64,000 nucleotides of DNA from Pirellulales bacterium (GTDB taxonomy: Bacteria > Planctomycetota > Planctomycetia > Pirellulales > JAEUIK01): positions 17,524 to 81,523 of the forward strand of contig JAIBBY010000022.1 in assembly GCA_019694455.1 (NCBI GenBank), in the 5' to 3' direction. How positions within the stretch are numbered: the first letter of the stretch is position 1; each line of letters starts with the position of its first letter. This document shows positions 36,560 through 45,890 of the stretch, piece by piece. The notes under the pieces were generated by a model. That model did no database searches. It was not told where the DNA came from and saw only the letters and a program-made list of their open reading frames with translations. Both the position numbers and the translations under genes were made by a program.

Positions 36560-37924
36560 CTACTTTTCCAGAAGGCCTCGGTAGTTTCTCATCACGAGGT
36601 GGCTATCGATCTTTTGCACCAGATCGAAAGCGACGCTCACCGCGATCAGCAAGCCGGTTCCTCCGTAAAAGCTGGCGATCTGAAACGGCACGCCCAGCGA
36701 ACTGGAGACGATGGTCGGCAAGATGGCGACTAGGGCCAAAAATCCGGCGCCCACATACGTGATGCGGATCATCACCTTTTCGAGGTAGTCGCCAGTGCGT
36801 TTGCCCGGCCGATATCCCGGGATGAACGTGCCAAAATCCTTGAGGTTGTTGGCCATGTCCTTGGGGTTGAAGGTGATGGCCGTCCAGAAGTAGCAGAAGA
36901 AGTAGATGAGCACGATGTACAGCACGTTGTAAAAGAACGAGGTGCCGCGCGAGAAGGCGTCGTTGAGCCCGGCCAGCAGGCCGCTGTTCGGAAAATTCTG
37001 ATACAGCGTGGCGAAGATGATCTGCGGAAACATCAACAGACTGCTGGCGAAGATGATCGGCATGACGCCTGATTGATTGACCCGCAGCGGCAGATACTGC
37101 CGACCGCCGCCAAACACCCGGCGTCCGCGCACATGCTTGGCGCTTTGGGTGGGAATGCGGCGCTGACCCTGCGTGATGAACACCACGCCCATGATGACGC
37201 CGACAAACAGCACGGCGAGCACGATCAGGGTTTCGACCCCCATTTCGCCCACGCCACCGCCGGTTAGCTGAATGCCATTTTGCAAAATGGGCGCAATCAG
37301 GTCGTAGCCAGCCTGCGGCATGCGGGCAAGAATGCCGGCCATGATGAGCAAGCTGATGCCGTTGCCGATGCCGAACTCGTCGATCTGCTCGCCGAGCCAC
37401 ATGAGGAACACGGTGCCGGCAGTCATGGTGGCCACCGCCACGATGGTCCAACTAAACCAAAGATGTCCGCCGGAGGTGAGAAACTCCGCCCGCACGAAAT
37501 TGGAACGCACGAGCCAGGCGACATAGAACCAGCTTTGCACCAGGCAGATGGCCACGGTGGCGTAGCGGGTGTACTCGTTGATCTTTTTGCGGCCGGTTTC
37601 CCCCTCTTTTTGCAGCCGTTCGAGCGGAGCCCACACGCTGCCGAGGAGTTGAAAGATAATCGACGCCGAGATGTACGGCATGATGCCAAGGCCGAAGATG
37701 GTGGCCTCGCTCAACTGGCTGGCGCTGAACACCGCCACCTGCTGCAGCATGGCGCCGACGCCTTGGTTGCCGGCGTTCTTGAAGAAGTTGCGCATCACCT
37801 CCTGGTTGACGATCGGGAGCGGGATGAACCAGCCCACGCGATAGATCGCCAAGAAGAGGAGCGTGAGCAGAATCTTCTGCCGCAACTCAGGAATCGTGAA
37901 GATGACGCGAACTTTTTCCCACAT
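36560..37924 (-). CDS. secY: Protein translocase subunit SecY
   Basis: 454 residues with ten hydrophobic segments, the usual SecY layout. Family landmarks are GIMPYISASIIFQLLGSV in TM2 (the plug and gate region), the cytoplasmic loop QGQRRIPTQSAKHVRGRRVF, and FIPGYRPGKRTGDYLEKV. It forms the membrane channel for secreted proteins, together with SecE (63176 in this window) and SecG. It follows rplO by 70 bases. Confidence 0.98.
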   Translation of the reverse strand: MWEKVRVIFTIPELRQKILLTLLFLAIYRVGWFIPLPIVNQEVMRNFFKNAGNQGVGAMLQQVAVFSASQLSEATIFGLGIMPYISASIIFQLLGSVWAPLERLQKEGETGRKKINEYTRYATVAICLVQSWFYVAWLVRSNFVRAEFLTSGGHLWFSWTIVAVATMTAGTVFLMWLGEQIDEFGIGNGISLLIMAGILARMPQAGYDLIAPILQNGIQLTGGGVGEMGVETLIVLAVLFVGVIMGVVFITQGQRRIPTQSAKHVRGRRVFGGGRQYLPLRVNQSGVMPIIFASSLLMFPQIIFATLYQNFPNSGLLAGLNDAFSRGTSFFYNVLYIVLIYFFCYFWTAITFNPKDMANNLKDFGTFIPGYRPGKRTGDYLEKVMIRITYVGAGFLALVAILPTIVSSSLGVPFQIASFYGGTGLLIAVSVAFDLVQKIDSHLVMRNYRGLLEK

Positions 37925-37994
37925 AGTTCTAGTCCGTTTCGCGCGCTGCGCAAGCGGTCACGAGCCCTGATCCATCGGGGCACGACCCGCGCGA

Positions 37995-38507
37995 CTACTT
38001 GCTGGCAGCCGCCCGCTTGGCTTTGCCTTTGCTTTTTTCGGGACGCTTGACCGGCGCTGGGCCGGGCAGAATGACCGCTTCGCCGCCGGCGTGCTTGATC
38101 TTTTCGGCGGCCGCCGCGCTGAAGCGATGGGCCGAGATCTTGAGCTTCTTGGTCAATTGACCATTGCCAAGAATTTTGAGCAGTTCGTAGCGGACCTTCA
38201 AGCGGCCTTTTGCCTTGAGGGTCTCGGGGGTGACCTCTTCGCCCGCCGAGAACAACTCGTCGAGCTCGCCCAAGTTGACGCTGACGACGATCCGCGCCCA
38301 TTGGTTGTTGAAACCGCGTTTGGGAATGCGGCGCACCAACGGCATCTGGCCGCCTTCGAAGGCCGGATGGGCGGTCCAGCCCGCCAATTGGCCTTGGCCC
38401 TTGTGGCCGCGGCCGGCGGTCTTGCCGGTGCCGGAGCTTTCGCCGCGACCGAGCCGCTGCGGCTTTTTGTTCTTTTTGATCTTTTGATGGACGTCGTGAA
38501 TGTTCAT
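37995..38507 (-). CDS. rplO: 50S ribosomal protein L15
   Basis: 170 residues from the ATG at 38507, which overlaps the rpsE stop (ATGA). The N terminus MNIHDVHQKIKKNKKPQRLG and the G-rich RGESSGTGKTAGRGHKGQGQ are typical. The C-terminal tail is Lys/Ala-rich and longer than in E. coli (about 144). L15 organises the central 23S rRNA. rpmD, usually between rpsE and rplO, is absent. Confidence 0.97.
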   Translation of the reverse strand: MNIHDVHQKIKKNKKPQRLGRGESSGTGKTAGRGHKGQGQLAGWTAHPAFEGGQMPLVRRIPKRGFNNQWARIVVSVNLGELDELFSAGEEVTPETLKAKGRLKVRYELLKILGNGQLTKKLKISAHRFSAAAAEKIKHAGGEAVILPGPAPVKRPEKSKGKAKRAAASK

Positions 38508-38989
38508 GCCAGCGAAACTCCGCGCAGGCGCTCGATGTCTTGCGGCGACCGCAGTTGATGCAGCGCGTCGAGCGTGGCTTTGACGAGATTGATGGGGTTG
38601 TTGGAGCCGAAGCTCTTGGTCAGGATGTCGTGGATGCCAGCCGCCTCGCACACCGCGCGAACACTGGCGCCGGCGAAGACGCCGGTGCCGGGGCTGGCGG
38701 GCAGGAGCACGACCTGGGCGGCGCCGTAGCGTCCCTTGACGGCATGCGGAATGGTGGCGCCGGCCAGCGTGATTTCTTTCATGCTGCGGCTGCCGTCCTT
38801 GACCGCCTTTTCGACCGACGGGGGGACTTCGTTCGCCTTGCCGTAGCCCCAGCCGACCTTGCCGCGGCCGTTGCCGACCACGACCATGGCGGCGAAGCTG
38901 AACCGGCGACCGCCTTTGACCACGGCGGCGCAGCGGCGGATCTTCACCACTTTGTCAATCAACTCGCCACGTGTTGTTTCGTTAGCCAC
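38504..38989 (-). CDS. rpsE: 30S ribosomal protein S5
   Basis: 161 residues from a GTG at 38989; the frame runs 29 codons further upstream without family similarity. The double-stranded-RNA-binding-like N domain holds VVKIRRCAAVVKGGRRFSFA; the C domain holds SPGTGVFAGASVRAVCEAAG. S5 lies at the mRNA entry and affects decoding accuracy. Its stop overlaps the rplO start. Confidence 0.95.
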   Translation of the reverse strand: MANETTRGELIDKVVKIRRCAAVVKGGRRFSFAAMVVVGNGRGKVGWGYGKANEVPPSVEKAVKDGSRSMKEITLAGATIPHAVKGRYGAAQVVLLPASPGTGVFAGASVRAVCEAAGIHDILTKSFGSNNPINLVKATLDALHQLRSPQDIERLRGVSLA

Positions 38990-39020
38990 GCTGGGTCGCG
39001 CTCCAATTCTTGTCGAACGG

Positions 39021-39389
39021 TTAGAAACTGAGTCCCGCCTCGCGGGCGGCTTCGGCCAGGGCCGCCACGCGGCCATGATATTTGTATTCGCGGCGATCGA
39101 ACTTCACCTGCTTGACGCCCGCGGCCAGGGCGCGCTCCGCCACCAAGCGGCCAATCGCCTGCGCGGCGTCTTTGTTGCCGCCGTACTTGAGGCCGCCGCG
39201 CACATCCTTCTCGATGCTGCTGGCCGCCGCCAAGGTGCGGCCGCCATCGTCGTCGATGATTTGAGCGTAAATGTGTTGATGACTGCGGTGGATGGTCAAG
39301 CGCGGGCGCTGCTCGTCTCCGCGAATTGTCTTGCGCACGCGGAAACGGCGGCGCTGGCGTTGCTTGGCAATTGTTTTTTCGTGGTTCAC
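39021..39389 (-). CDS. rplR: 50S ribosomal protein L18
   Basis: 122 residues from a GTG start. The basic N terminus, [18 protein letters not shown] and the C-terminal [19 protein letters not shown] are family signatures. L18 binds 5S rRNA together with L5 and L25. It lies 31 bases before rpsE and 56 bases after rplF. Confidence 0.97.
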   Translation of the reverse strand: MNHEKTIAKQRQRRRFRVRKTIRGDEQRPRLTIHRSHQHIYAQIIDDDGGRTLAAASSIEKDVRGGLKYGGNKDAAQAIGRLVAERALAAGVKQVKFDRREYKYHGRVAALAEAAREAGLSF

Positions 39390-39445
39390 TGCGGTTTACC
39401 TTCGCTCTCGTGACATCGGGGCCGTCGACTCGCGCCAGCGGGACG

Positions 39446-39991
39446 TTATTTGATCGTCGCCTTGCCGGCCTTGCGACGGACCTGTTCGCCGTCGTAGCGG
39501 ATGCCCTTGCCTTTGTACGGTTCTGGTTTGCGAATCGCACGCACTTCGGCCGCGAACTGGCCCACCAACTGCTTGTCGGCGCCTTGAATCACGACGTGCG
39601 TTTGATCGGGGCAGGTCACCTTGAGCCCTGCGGGGATCTGCTTGTGAACTTCGTTGGCGTAGCCGGCGCGAATTTGCAGGACGTTGCCCGAGATCGCTCC
39701 CAGGTAGCCGACGCCGACGATTTCCAGCTTCTTTTCATACCCTTTCGACACGCCTTGCACCATGTTTTGGATCAAGGCGCGGGTCAGGCCGTGCAGGGCG
39801 CGCGACAACCGCTCGTTGTTCTCGCGGGTGACGGTAATCGTCTTGGCGGCCTGGTCGTAAGCCACCTTCACCTCGGGACGATGGGCGAATTCCAGTTTGC
39901 CCTTGGCGCCTTCGACCTGGATCAACCTGTCGGTGAGTTGGACTTTGACGCCGTCGGGCACGGCAACCGGCAGTTTTCCAATGCGTGACAT
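39446..39991 (-). CDS. rplF: 50S ribosomal protein L6
   Basis: 181 residues. The N terminus MSRIGKLPVAVPDGVKV and the C-terminal domain with RKPEPYKGKGIRYDGEQVRR are diagnostic. Two similar alpha/beta domains bind 23S rRNA near the GTPase centre and sarcin-ricin loop. Spacing to rpsH is 70 bases. Confidence 0.98.
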   Translation of the reverse strand: MSRIGKLPVAVPDGVKVQLTDRLIQVEGAKGKLEFAHRPEVKVAYDQAAKTITVTRENNERLSRALHGLTRALIQNMVQGVSKGYEKKLEIVGVGYLGAISGNVLQIRAGYANEVHKQIPAGLKVTCPDQTHVVIQGADKQLVGQFAAEVRAIRKPEPYKGKGIRYDGEQVRRKAGKATIK

Positions 39992-40061
39992 GATTCGTGG
40001 CTCGGCAGGCTATTGATTCGTGGTCGGTTTAACCGGAGGGGGATGCTTCGCGTTTCGGGGA

Positions 40062-40457
40062 CTACCAAAGTTCGCAGAGGACTTCGCCGCCCAGGTTGCG
40101 CTGGCGCGCCTCGCGATCGCTGATCACGCCGCGGCTGGAGCTGATGATGCGGATGCCCAGGCCGTTGAGGACGGGCTTCAGCTCGGCCGAGCGGCTGTAA
40201 ATGCGACGGCCGGGCTTGCTGACGCGGCGAATATGACGAATCAGGCGTTCGCCGTTGGGTCCGTACTTGAGGTGAATCCGCAGTTGCCGCGCGGGCGCCG
40301 ATTCGACCTCCTCGAAATCCCAGATGTAGCCTTCGCGCTTGAGCACTTCGGCCACACCCCGCTTGACCTTCGACAGCGGCATCTCGACGGCAGGACGCTC
40401 GACACGCACCGCATTCCGAATGCGGGTCAACATGTCGGAGATAGGGTCGGTCATCAT
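40062..40457 (-). CDS. rpsH: 30S ribosomal protein S8
   Basis: 131 residues; two adjacent ATG codons (40457, 40454) can start. MTDPISDMLTRIRNA at the N terminus and ISSSRGVISDREARQRNLGG at the C terminus identify S8, which binds the central domain of 16S rRNA and, in E. coli, represses the spc operon. It follows rpsN by 35 bases. Confidence 0.98.
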   Translation of the reverse strand: MMTDPISDMLTRIRNAVRVERPAVEMPLSKVKRGVAEVLKREGYIWDFEEVESAPARQLRIHLKYGPNGERLIRHIRRVSKPGRRIYSRSAELKPVLNGLGIRIISSSRGVISDREARQRNLGGEVLCELW

Positions 40458-40492
40458 AGGAATCTGGATCCTCTTGCTTTGCGCGCCAGCGC

Positions 40493-40678
40493 TTACCAGC
40501 TCGACTTCTTAACGCCAGGAATCAGGCCTTCGTTCGCCAAGTTCTTGAAGCAAATGCGGCACACGCCGAACTTGCGATACACGGCACGAGGCCGGCCACA
40601 TAGTTTGCACCGCGAGACGCGCCGGGTGGAAAACTTGGGCGTCTGCTTGGCTTTCGCGATCTTTGACTTGCTCGCCAT
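40493..40678 (-). CDS. rpsN: 30S ribosomal protein S14, type Z
   Basis: 61 residues from the ATG at 40678. C24, C27, C40 and C43 (RCKLCGRP and GVCRIC) form a zinc site, the short zinc-binding type Z S14. It sits in the 30S head near the A site. A TTG or ATG further upstream would add residues not seen in the family. Confidence 0.96.
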   Translation of the reverse strand: MASKSKIAKAKQTPKFSTRRVSRCKLCGRPRAVYRKFGVCRICFKNLANEGLIPGVKKSSW

Positions 40679-40737
40679 GCGGCTTCCTGTCAATCCAGCG
40701 GTAAAGGATATTCGGGCTAATCAGAAACGGAACAATG

Positions 40738-41400
40738 CTACGCCGCGCCAGCCGATTGGTCGGCCGTGCGGAACGGAAGTCCCAACAGCCGCAGCGCCTC
40801 GCGCGATTCGTCGTTGCTGTTGGTGGAAAACACCAGCGTGATGTTCATGCCTTGCTGGCGGGTGTACTTGTCAGGATTCAGTTCGGGGAACACCAATTGC
40901 TCGGAGAGGCCGATGCTGTAGTTGCCGTGGCCGTCGAAGGCGTTGGGGTTCACACCGCGAAAGTCGCGCACACGCGGCAGCGCCAGCGAGACCAAACGAT
41001 CCAAGAACTCCCACATGCGATTGCCGCGGAGCGTGACCTTGCAACCGATTGGCTGATCTTCGCGGAGCTTGAAGCCGGCGATCGATTGGCGGGCCTTGGT
41101 GATAATCGCCTTTTGGCCGCAGATTTGGGTGAGCGCCGCTTGCGCCTCTTCGAGATATTTCTTTTCGGTGATCGCGGCGCCGACGCCCATGTTGACGGAG
41201 ATCTTTTCGAGATGCGGCAGCGACAGCACATTGGTGCGGCCAAACTTCTCGGCCAACGCCGGTAGCACCTCTTGCAGGTACTTCTGCTTCAGCCGCGGCA
41301 CGGCGGTGCTGGCCGAGACGGGCTCGTCGCCCCCCTTGGTCTTCTTGGGCTTGTCGGCCTTCTCGGCCTTGGGTTTGTCTTGCTTCTCTTTGGCAGCCAC
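40738..41400 (-). CDS. rplE: 50S ribosomal protein L5
   Basis: 220 residues from a GTG start; typical L5 is about 180. The extra 35 residues are a Lys/Glu/Ala-rich N-terminal tail (KADKPKKTKGGDEPVSAS). The core has RLKQKYLQEVLPALAEKFG, KITKARQSIAGFKLREDQ-like sequence around ITKARQSIAGFK, and NYSIGLSEQLVFPEL. L5 binds 5S rRNA and contacts the P-site tRNA and S13. Confidence 0.96.
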   Translation of the reverse strand: MAAKEKQDKPKAEKADKPKKTKGGDEPVSASTAVPRLKQKYLQEVLPALAEKFGRTNVLSLPHLEKISVNMGVGAAITEKKYLEEAQAALTQICGQKAIITKARQSIAGFKLREDQPIGCKVTLRGNRMWEFLDRLVSLALPRVRDFRGVNPNAFDGHGNYSIGLSEQLVFPELNPDKYTRQQGMNITLVFSTNSNDESREALRLLGLPFRTADQSAGAA

Positions 41401-41412
41401 GTTCGTATCCTC

Positions 41413-41769
41413 TTATTTCTTCGCCGATTTCGCGTAACGGGCTCGGGCGGGGGCGACCTGGCCATTGCCCGCGCCGCACGACTTGCAAAACCGCTCTTTG
41501 CTGCCGTCGTCCAGATACCGGGCGCCGGTGCGCGTCGCGGCGCCGCACGACTTGCAGACCAGCAGCACATTGGCCACGCGGATCGGCATTTCCTTCGACA
41601 AGCGGCCGCCCTGCGGGTTCCGCTGGCTGCGGCGAACGTGCTTGTAAACGCGGTTGACCCCTTCGACCACCACCTTGCCGGCGTCGGGAAGCACCTTCAA
41701 GATGCGGGCGCGCGTGCCGCGATCGTCGCCGGTGCGAACCTCGACCATGTCTTCGACTCGTAGATGCAT
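41413..41769 (-). CDS. rplX: 50S ribosomal protein L24 with four-cysteine motif
   Basis: 118 residues from the ATG at 41769, overlapping the rplN stop by one base (TGATG). A KOW domain ([19 protein letters not shown]) and the family segment [17 protein letters not shown] identify L24, which starts 50S assembly and lines the exit tunnel. The C-terminal part carries C72-x2-C75 and C95-x2-C98 (VCKSCG and FCKSCG) in place of the usual metal-free beta-strands, so it may bind zinc. The E. coli protein lacks these cysteines. Confidence 0.95.
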   Translation of the reverse strand: MHLRVEDMVEVRTGDDRGTRARILKVLPDAGKVVVEGVNRVYKHVRRSQRNPQGGRLSKEMPIRVANVLLVCKSCGAATRTGARYLDDGSKERFCKSCGAGNGQVAPARARYAKSAKK

Positions 41770-42137
41770 CACACCACCTCGCTCGCCAGGCTGACGATCT
41801 TCATGAAATTGCGGTCGCGGAGCTCACGGGCCACCGCGCCGAAGATGCGGGTGCCGCGAGGATTTTTGTCGTTGTCGATGATTACTAGGGCGTTGGAGTC
41901 GAACCGCACATAGCTGCCGTCCTTGCGCCGCGTTGGTTTGCGACAGCGGACGATGACCCCCTTGACCACGGCCCCCTTCTTGATGTCGGAGCCGGCGATC
42001 ACGCTCTTGACGCTGCACACGACGATATCGCCCAGCCCGGCCGTGCGACGGTGGGTGCCGCCGAGCACCTTGAAGCACATGACTTCCTTGGCGCCGGTGT
42101 TGTCGGCCACATCGAGCCGGGTTTGCATCTGAATCAT
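41769..42137 (-). CDS. rplN: 50S ribosomal protein L14
   Basis: 122 residues, the standard length. [19 protein letters not shown] and the C-terminal [20 protein letters not shown] match the family. L14 forms an intersubunit bridge and is the target of the silencing factor RsfS. The stop overlaps the rplX start by one base. Confidence 0.98.
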   Translation of the reverse strand: MIQMQTRLDVADNTGAKEVMCFKVLGGTHRRTAGLGDIVVCSVKSVIAGSDIKKGAVVKGVIVRCRKPTRRKDGSYVRFDSNALVIIDNDKNPRGTRIFGAVARELRDRNFMKIVSLASEVV

Positions 42138-42180
42138 GGTTGACTACCTAAAATCTTGCCTGGGTCTGGCGGGGGCGCTG

Positions 42181-42492
42181 CTAAGCCGACTCGATTTCCG
42201 ACTCTGTCTTGGCACGGGCGGCGGCCCGCATGGCGGCAATGTCCACCCCGCGGTTCTTGGCGACCACGCGGACCAGATCCCAGCACTTGGTGCGGCTGCG
42301 CGGCTGCGTCTCGACGATCTCCACCGTGTCGCCCTGCGCGGACTCATTGTTTTCGTCATGCACATGGCAAACGGTGCGCCGCCGCACGTACTTGCCGTAC
42401 TGCGGATCCTTCACCAAGCGCTGAATCTCCACGCGCCGGGTCTTGGTCGCCTTATCGCTGGTGACGACGCCGATCAAAATTCGCTTGGGCAT
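42181..42492 (-). CDS. rpsQ: 30S ribosomal protein S17
   Basis: 103 residues from the ATG at 42492. The OB-fold has [20 protein letters not shown] and [21 protein letters not shown]17 binds the 5' domain of 16S rRNA early in assembly. The 15-20 residue C-terminal extension ([12 protein letters not shown]) is longer than in E. coli (84). Confidence 0.95.
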   Translation of the reverse strand: MPKRILIGVVTSDKATKTRRVEIQRLVKDPQYGKYVRRRTVCHVHDENNESAQGDTVEIVETQPRSRTKCWDLVRVVAKNRGVDIAAMRAAARAKTESEIESA

Positions 42493-42541
42493 GGCTTGCG
42501 GTTCCTGCCAACTTGCCGTCGCGGCAAGCTGTTTCCTTCGG

Positions 42542-42751
42542 TTAGTTCTGCGCGGCCTGCTGCCGGGCGCGCTGGTTTTTGACGGTATGGATGCGGGCAA
42601 TCAGGCGGCGATGCTTGCGCAGTTCGCTGGGGGCGTCGAGCTTTTCGGTCTGCGACTGGATGCGCAGTCGAAACAGCGTTTCCGACGTCTCCTGGAGCAT
42701 CAGGCCCAGTTGCTCGTCGCTCATTTCTCGCAATTCGCTGGCTTTGCTCAT
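42542..42751 (-). CDS. rpmC: 50S ribosomal protein L29
   Basis: 69 residues. The two-helix hairpin [19 protein letters not shown] and [20 protein letters not shown] is typical. L29 lies at the tunnel exit and helps dock trigger factor and SRP. It starts six bases after the rplP stop. Confidence 0.97.
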   Translation of the reverse strand: MSKASELREMSDEQLGLMLQETSETLFRLRIQSQTEKLDAPSELRKHRRLIARIHTVKNQRARQQAAQN

Positions 42752-42757
42752 TGGCGG

Positions 42758-43183
42758 CTAGGCTCCATGCATGGGACGACGCTTGAGGAACCGCACCGAC
42801 ATCGGCATCTTGTGCGCGAGCCGCTGCAGGCACAGCCGCGCGGCTTCTTCCGACACGCCACCGATCTCGTACAGCACGGTTCCCGGACGAATCACCGCGG
42901 CCCAATACTCCGGCTCTCCCTTGCCTTTACCCATGCGGGTTTCCAGGGGGATGGAGGTGATGGGCTTGTGCGGAAACACGCGGATATAAAGGCGACCCTC
43001 GGTGCGCAGATATTGCTGCGCCGCGATACGGCCGGCCTCGATGGTCTGCGCGCTGAGATAACCGCCTTGCGTGGCTTGCAAACCAAAGTCGCCAAAGACG
43101 ACCCGGTTGCCACGCTGCGCGTCACCTCTTATACGTCCTCTTTGGCTTTTTCGGTGCTTGACCCTCTTGGGCATCAGCGCCAT
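42758..43183 (-). CDS. rplP: 50S ribosomal protein L16
   Basis: 141 residues. MALMPKRVKHRKSQRGRIRG and PHKPITSIPLETRMGKGKGE are family signatures; L16 sits at the A site and helps tRNA accommodation. The ATG at 43183 has GAGGAGA at the right distance, although it lies inside the rpsC coding region; the overlap with rpsC is 62 bases in a different frame. Confidence 0.97.
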   Translation of the reverse strand: MALMPKRVKHRKSQRGRIRGDAQRGNRVVFGDFGLQATQGGYLSAQTIEAGRIAAQQYLRTEGRLYIRVFPHKPITSIPLETRMGKGKGEPEYWAAVIRPGTVLYEIGGVSEEAARLCLQRLAHKMPMSVRFLKRRPMHGA

Positions 43184-43823
43184 GAGCCGTCTCCTCGTCT
43201 TGATACATGCCTTGGTTCACCCACACCTGCACGCCGATATGCCCCTGCGGCGTCTTGGCCTCGGTGAAACCGTAATCGATTTTTGCCCGCAACGTGGACA
43301 GCGGAATGGACCCGGCGCTCTGCTTTTCGCAGCGAGCCATTTCGGCGCCGCCCAAGCGGCCGGCGAGTTGAATCTTGATGCCTTTAGCGCCCGCGTCCAT
43401 GGTTTGCTCCATCGCCCGCTTCATGGTGCGGCGAAAGCTGGAGCGTTTGGCCAATTGGTCGGCGATGTCCTCAGCCACCAGTTGGGCGTAGATCTCGGGG
43501 CGCGTGATCTCCTCGATCTTGATGTTCACACGGCGGCCGATCAGGCCCTGCAACTCTTCTTGCAACCGTTCGACCTCCTGGCCCTTGCGGCCAATGAGCA
43601 CGCCGGGCCGCGCGGTGAACAGGATCACCTTCACCTCGTCGCGGGTGCGCTCGATCTGGATTTGCGGAATGCCGGCGAAGCGATACTTGCCTTTGATGAA
43701 CTTGCGGATCTTGAAATCCTCGATCAGTAGCTCGCTGAACTCCTTCTTGGAGGCATACCAGCGGCTCTTCCAGCCTTCCATGATGCCGACGCGAAAGCCG
43801 CGTGGATTGACTTTTTGGCCCAT
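43122..43823 (-). CDS. rpsC: 30S ribosomal protein S3
   Basis: 233 residues. The N-terminal KH domain has RPGVLIGRKGQEVERLQEEL and the C domain GAKGIKIQLAGRLGGAEMAR. S3 forms part of the mRNA entry pore and its helicase. The C-terminal tail (DEETAHGADAQEG, then KKPKRTYKR) is encoded by DNA that also encodes the first 20 residues of L16. Confidence 0.97.
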   Translation of the reverse strand: MGQKVNPRGFRVGIMEGWKSRWYASKKEFSELLIEDFKIRKFIKGKYRFAGIPQIQIERTRDEVKVILFTARPGVLIGRKGQEVERLQEELQGLIGRRVNIKIEEITRPEIYAQLVAEDIADQLAKRSSFRRTMKRAMEQTMDAGAKGIKIQLAGRLGGAEMARCEKQSAGSIPLSTLRAKIDYGFTEAKTPQGHIGVQVWVNQGMYQDEETAHGADAQEGQAPKKPKRTYKR

Positions 43824-43895
43824 GCTTAGCTCGGTTTTCTTGGCGAGTGTGAATGCCGGTCGGCGAGGTATGAATGAAACGATTGGGCGTCGAAA

Positions 43896-44228
43896 CTACT
43901 TGGCGTCGAGCGCCACTTTGATGTGGCAGGTGCGCTTTTTGATCATAAAAGCCATGCCGCGGGCACGCGGTCGAATGCGCTTGAACATGGGGCCGCCATC
44001 GACGCGAGCGTCGATCACGACCAGGTGATTGGGGTTGGCAGCTCGTTGATCCTCGGCGTTGCCCAGCGCGCTTTTGAGGACCTTTTCCAGCAGCCGCGCG
44101 CCGCGCTGCGGCTGATAGCGCAGAATGTTCAGCGCGTCGTCGGCGGACTTGCCGCGAATCAAGTTCGCCAACGGCCGCACCTTTTGGGCGCTCATGCGGG
44201 CGAATCGGTGTGTTGCTTCGTATGCCAT
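43896..44228 (-). CDS. rplV: 50S ribosomal protein L22
   Basis: 110 residues, normal length. MSAQKVRPLANLIRGKSADD and the extended hairpin FKRIRPRARGMAFMIKKR identify L22, whose hairpin lines the exit tunnel near the macrolide site. It lies between rpsS and rpsC. Confidence 0.98.
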   Translation of the reverse strand: MAYEATHRFARMSAQKVRPLANLIRGKSADDALNILRYQPQRGARLLEKVLKSALGNAEDQRAANPNHLVVIDARVDGGPMFKRIRPRARGMAFMIKKRTCHIKVALDAK

Positions 44229-44273
44229 GATCGATTTCCTCAGCGCGGTCCGGCAGGCGGACGCGGTTATCTG

Positions 44274-44543
44274 CTACTTCTTGCCCTTCGTGCCGTGGCC
44301 GCGGAAGGTTCGGGTGGGGGCGAACTCGCCCAGCTTATGCCCGACCATTTCCTCGGTGACGAACACCTTTTGATGCACCTTGCCGTTGTGCACCAAGAAA
44401 GTATGGCCGACAAACTCCGGCACAATGGTGCAGGCCCGGGCCCAGGTCTTGAGCTCGCGCTTGGCGCCATCCGAGTTGAGGCGGTCGACCTTGAGGTACA
44501 ACTTCGCGTCGACGTACGGGCCCTTTTTTAACGACCTTCCCAT
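44274..44543 (-). CDS. rpsS: 30S ribosomal protein S19
   Basis: 89 residues. [18 protein letters not shown] and [20 protein letters not shown] are diagnostic. S19 sits in the 30S head and forms a heterodimer with S13. It follows rplB by 92 bases. Confidence 0.98.
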   Translation of the reverse strand: MGRSLKKGPYVDAKLYLKVDRLNSDGAKRELKTWARACTIVPEFVGHTFLVHNGKVHQKVFVTEEMVGHKLGEFAPTRTFRGHGTKGKK

Positions 44544-44635
44544 GAGATTCCTGTTTGCCGACTGTTTTGCCTAGGGACGAGACTTTCTCAACTCTCGACC
44601 GTCAGTGCTTCTTGATTTGGTAATCACTGCCAAAG

Positions 44636-45493
44636 TTAGCCAATCTTGATAATGCCGTAACGACGCGAGCGGCGACGTCGCACAATCGCGGCGTTCGACG
44701 GCTTGCGACGCTTGCGGGTGCTGCCGCCCTTGGTGGGCTTGCCCGTGGGACTCACCGGATGCCGTCCACCCTTGGTGCGTCCCTCGCCACCGCCGTGCGG
44801 GTGATCGATGGGGTTCATGGCAGTGCCGCGCACATGCGGGCGGCGGCCCAGCCAGCGCTTGCGCCCTGCCTTGCCAAGCGTGATGTTCATGTGATCGGCG
44901 TTGCCGATGGCGCCGATGGTGGCACGGCAGATCGCTGGGATGCGGCGGATTTCGCCGCTGGGCAGCGTGATCTGAGCCCAGTTCGCGTCGCGGGCCGCCA
45001 ACACGGCGCTGGCGCCGGCGGAGCGGCAGATTTGTCCGCCGCGACCGGGCTTCATCTCGATGTTGTGAATTGTCAGGCCGAGCGGGATAGCGCTCATCGG
45101 CAGGCTATTGCCGACGTTTGGGGGCGCTTCGGCGCCGCTTTGCACCGTGGCGCCGACCACCAGGCCCTGCGGGGCCAGGATGTAGCGCTTCTCGCCGTCG
45201 ACATAGTGCAACAAGGCGATGCGGGCCGAGCGATTGGGATCGTACTGGATCGAGTCGACGCGAGCCGGCACGCCGTCTTTATCGCGTTTGAAGTCCACCA
45301 GGCGGTAGGCTCGCTTGTGGCCGCCGCCGCGATGACGGGCGGTGACTTTGCCTTGGTTGTTGCGGCCACCGGTCTTCTTGAGCGGGCGCAGCAGGCTCTT
45401 CTCCGGCTTGGCGCCGGGAGTCAGGTCGGCAAAATCGCTCACCGACGCGCCGCGGCGGCCTGGCGATGTGGGGTTGTAGCGACGGATGCCCAT
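44636..45493 (-). CDS. rplB: 50S ribosomal protein L2
   Basis: 285 residues. It has [20 protein letters not shown], the RNA-binding OB and SH3 domains, and the conserved histidine region [20 protein letters not shown] essential near the peptidyl transferase centre. L2 is needed for subunit joining. It follows rplW by 33 bases. Confidence 0.98.
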   Translation of the reverse strand: MGIRRYNPTSPGRRGASVSDFADLTPGAKPEKSLLRPLKKTGGRNNQGKVTARHRGGGHKRAYRLVDFKRDKDGVPARVDSIQYDPNRSARIALLHYVDGEKRYILAPQGLVVGATVQSGAEAPPNVGNSLPMSAIPLGLTIHNIEMKPGRGGQICRSAGASAVLAARDANWAQITLPSGEIRRIPAICRATIGAIGNADHMNITLGKAGRKRWLGRRPHVRGTAMNPIDHPHGGGEGRTKGGRHPVSPTGKPTKGGSTRKRRKPSNAAIVRRRRSRRYGIIKIG

Positions 45494-45526
45494 GGCAGTG
45501 TGATCTCTGTCTACGTGTGTCAGTGT

Positions 45527-45874
45527 TTAGAAGAAGTCGATGCGGTGCTCGGAGTGGAGCTTGACAATCGCCTTCTTCCAATCGCCGGTGCGCCCCACGC
45601 GAAAACGATTGCGACGCGGCTTGCCCTTGCGGTTCTGCGTGTTGACGCCCAATACCTTGACGTTGAACAGTTCTTCGACGGCGCGGCGAATGTCTTCTTT
45701 AGTCGCCAACGGATTGACCCGAAAGGAGTAGGCGTTTTGCCGCGTCGAGCGGTGCATGCCCTTCTCGGTGACCAGCGGGCGCAACAGCACTTGATGCGAC
45801 TTGAGTTGCACGCCGGCCAGCGACTCGGGTGGAGCCGGCGGCGCCGCGGTGGGGGTTGCTTGCTCTTTGGCCAT
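45527..45874 (-). CDS. rplW: 50S ribosomal protein L23
   Basis: 115 residues; about 20 residues of Ala/Pro-rich N-terminal tail precede the core. LRPLVTEKGMHRSTRQNAYS, VNPLATKEDIRRAVEELFNV and NTQNRKGKPRRNRFRVGRT are family sequences. L23 at the tunnel exit binds trigger factor and SRP. The gene is 16 bases from rplD. Confidence 0.96.
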   Translation of the reverse strand: MAKEQATPTAAPPAPPESLAGVQLKSHQVLLRPLVTEKGMHRSTRQNAYSFRVNPLATKEDIRRAVEELFNVKVLGVNTQNRKGKPRRNRFRVGRTGDWKKAIVKLHSEHRIDFF

Positions 45875-45890
45875 GACTTCCTCGTTTGTT

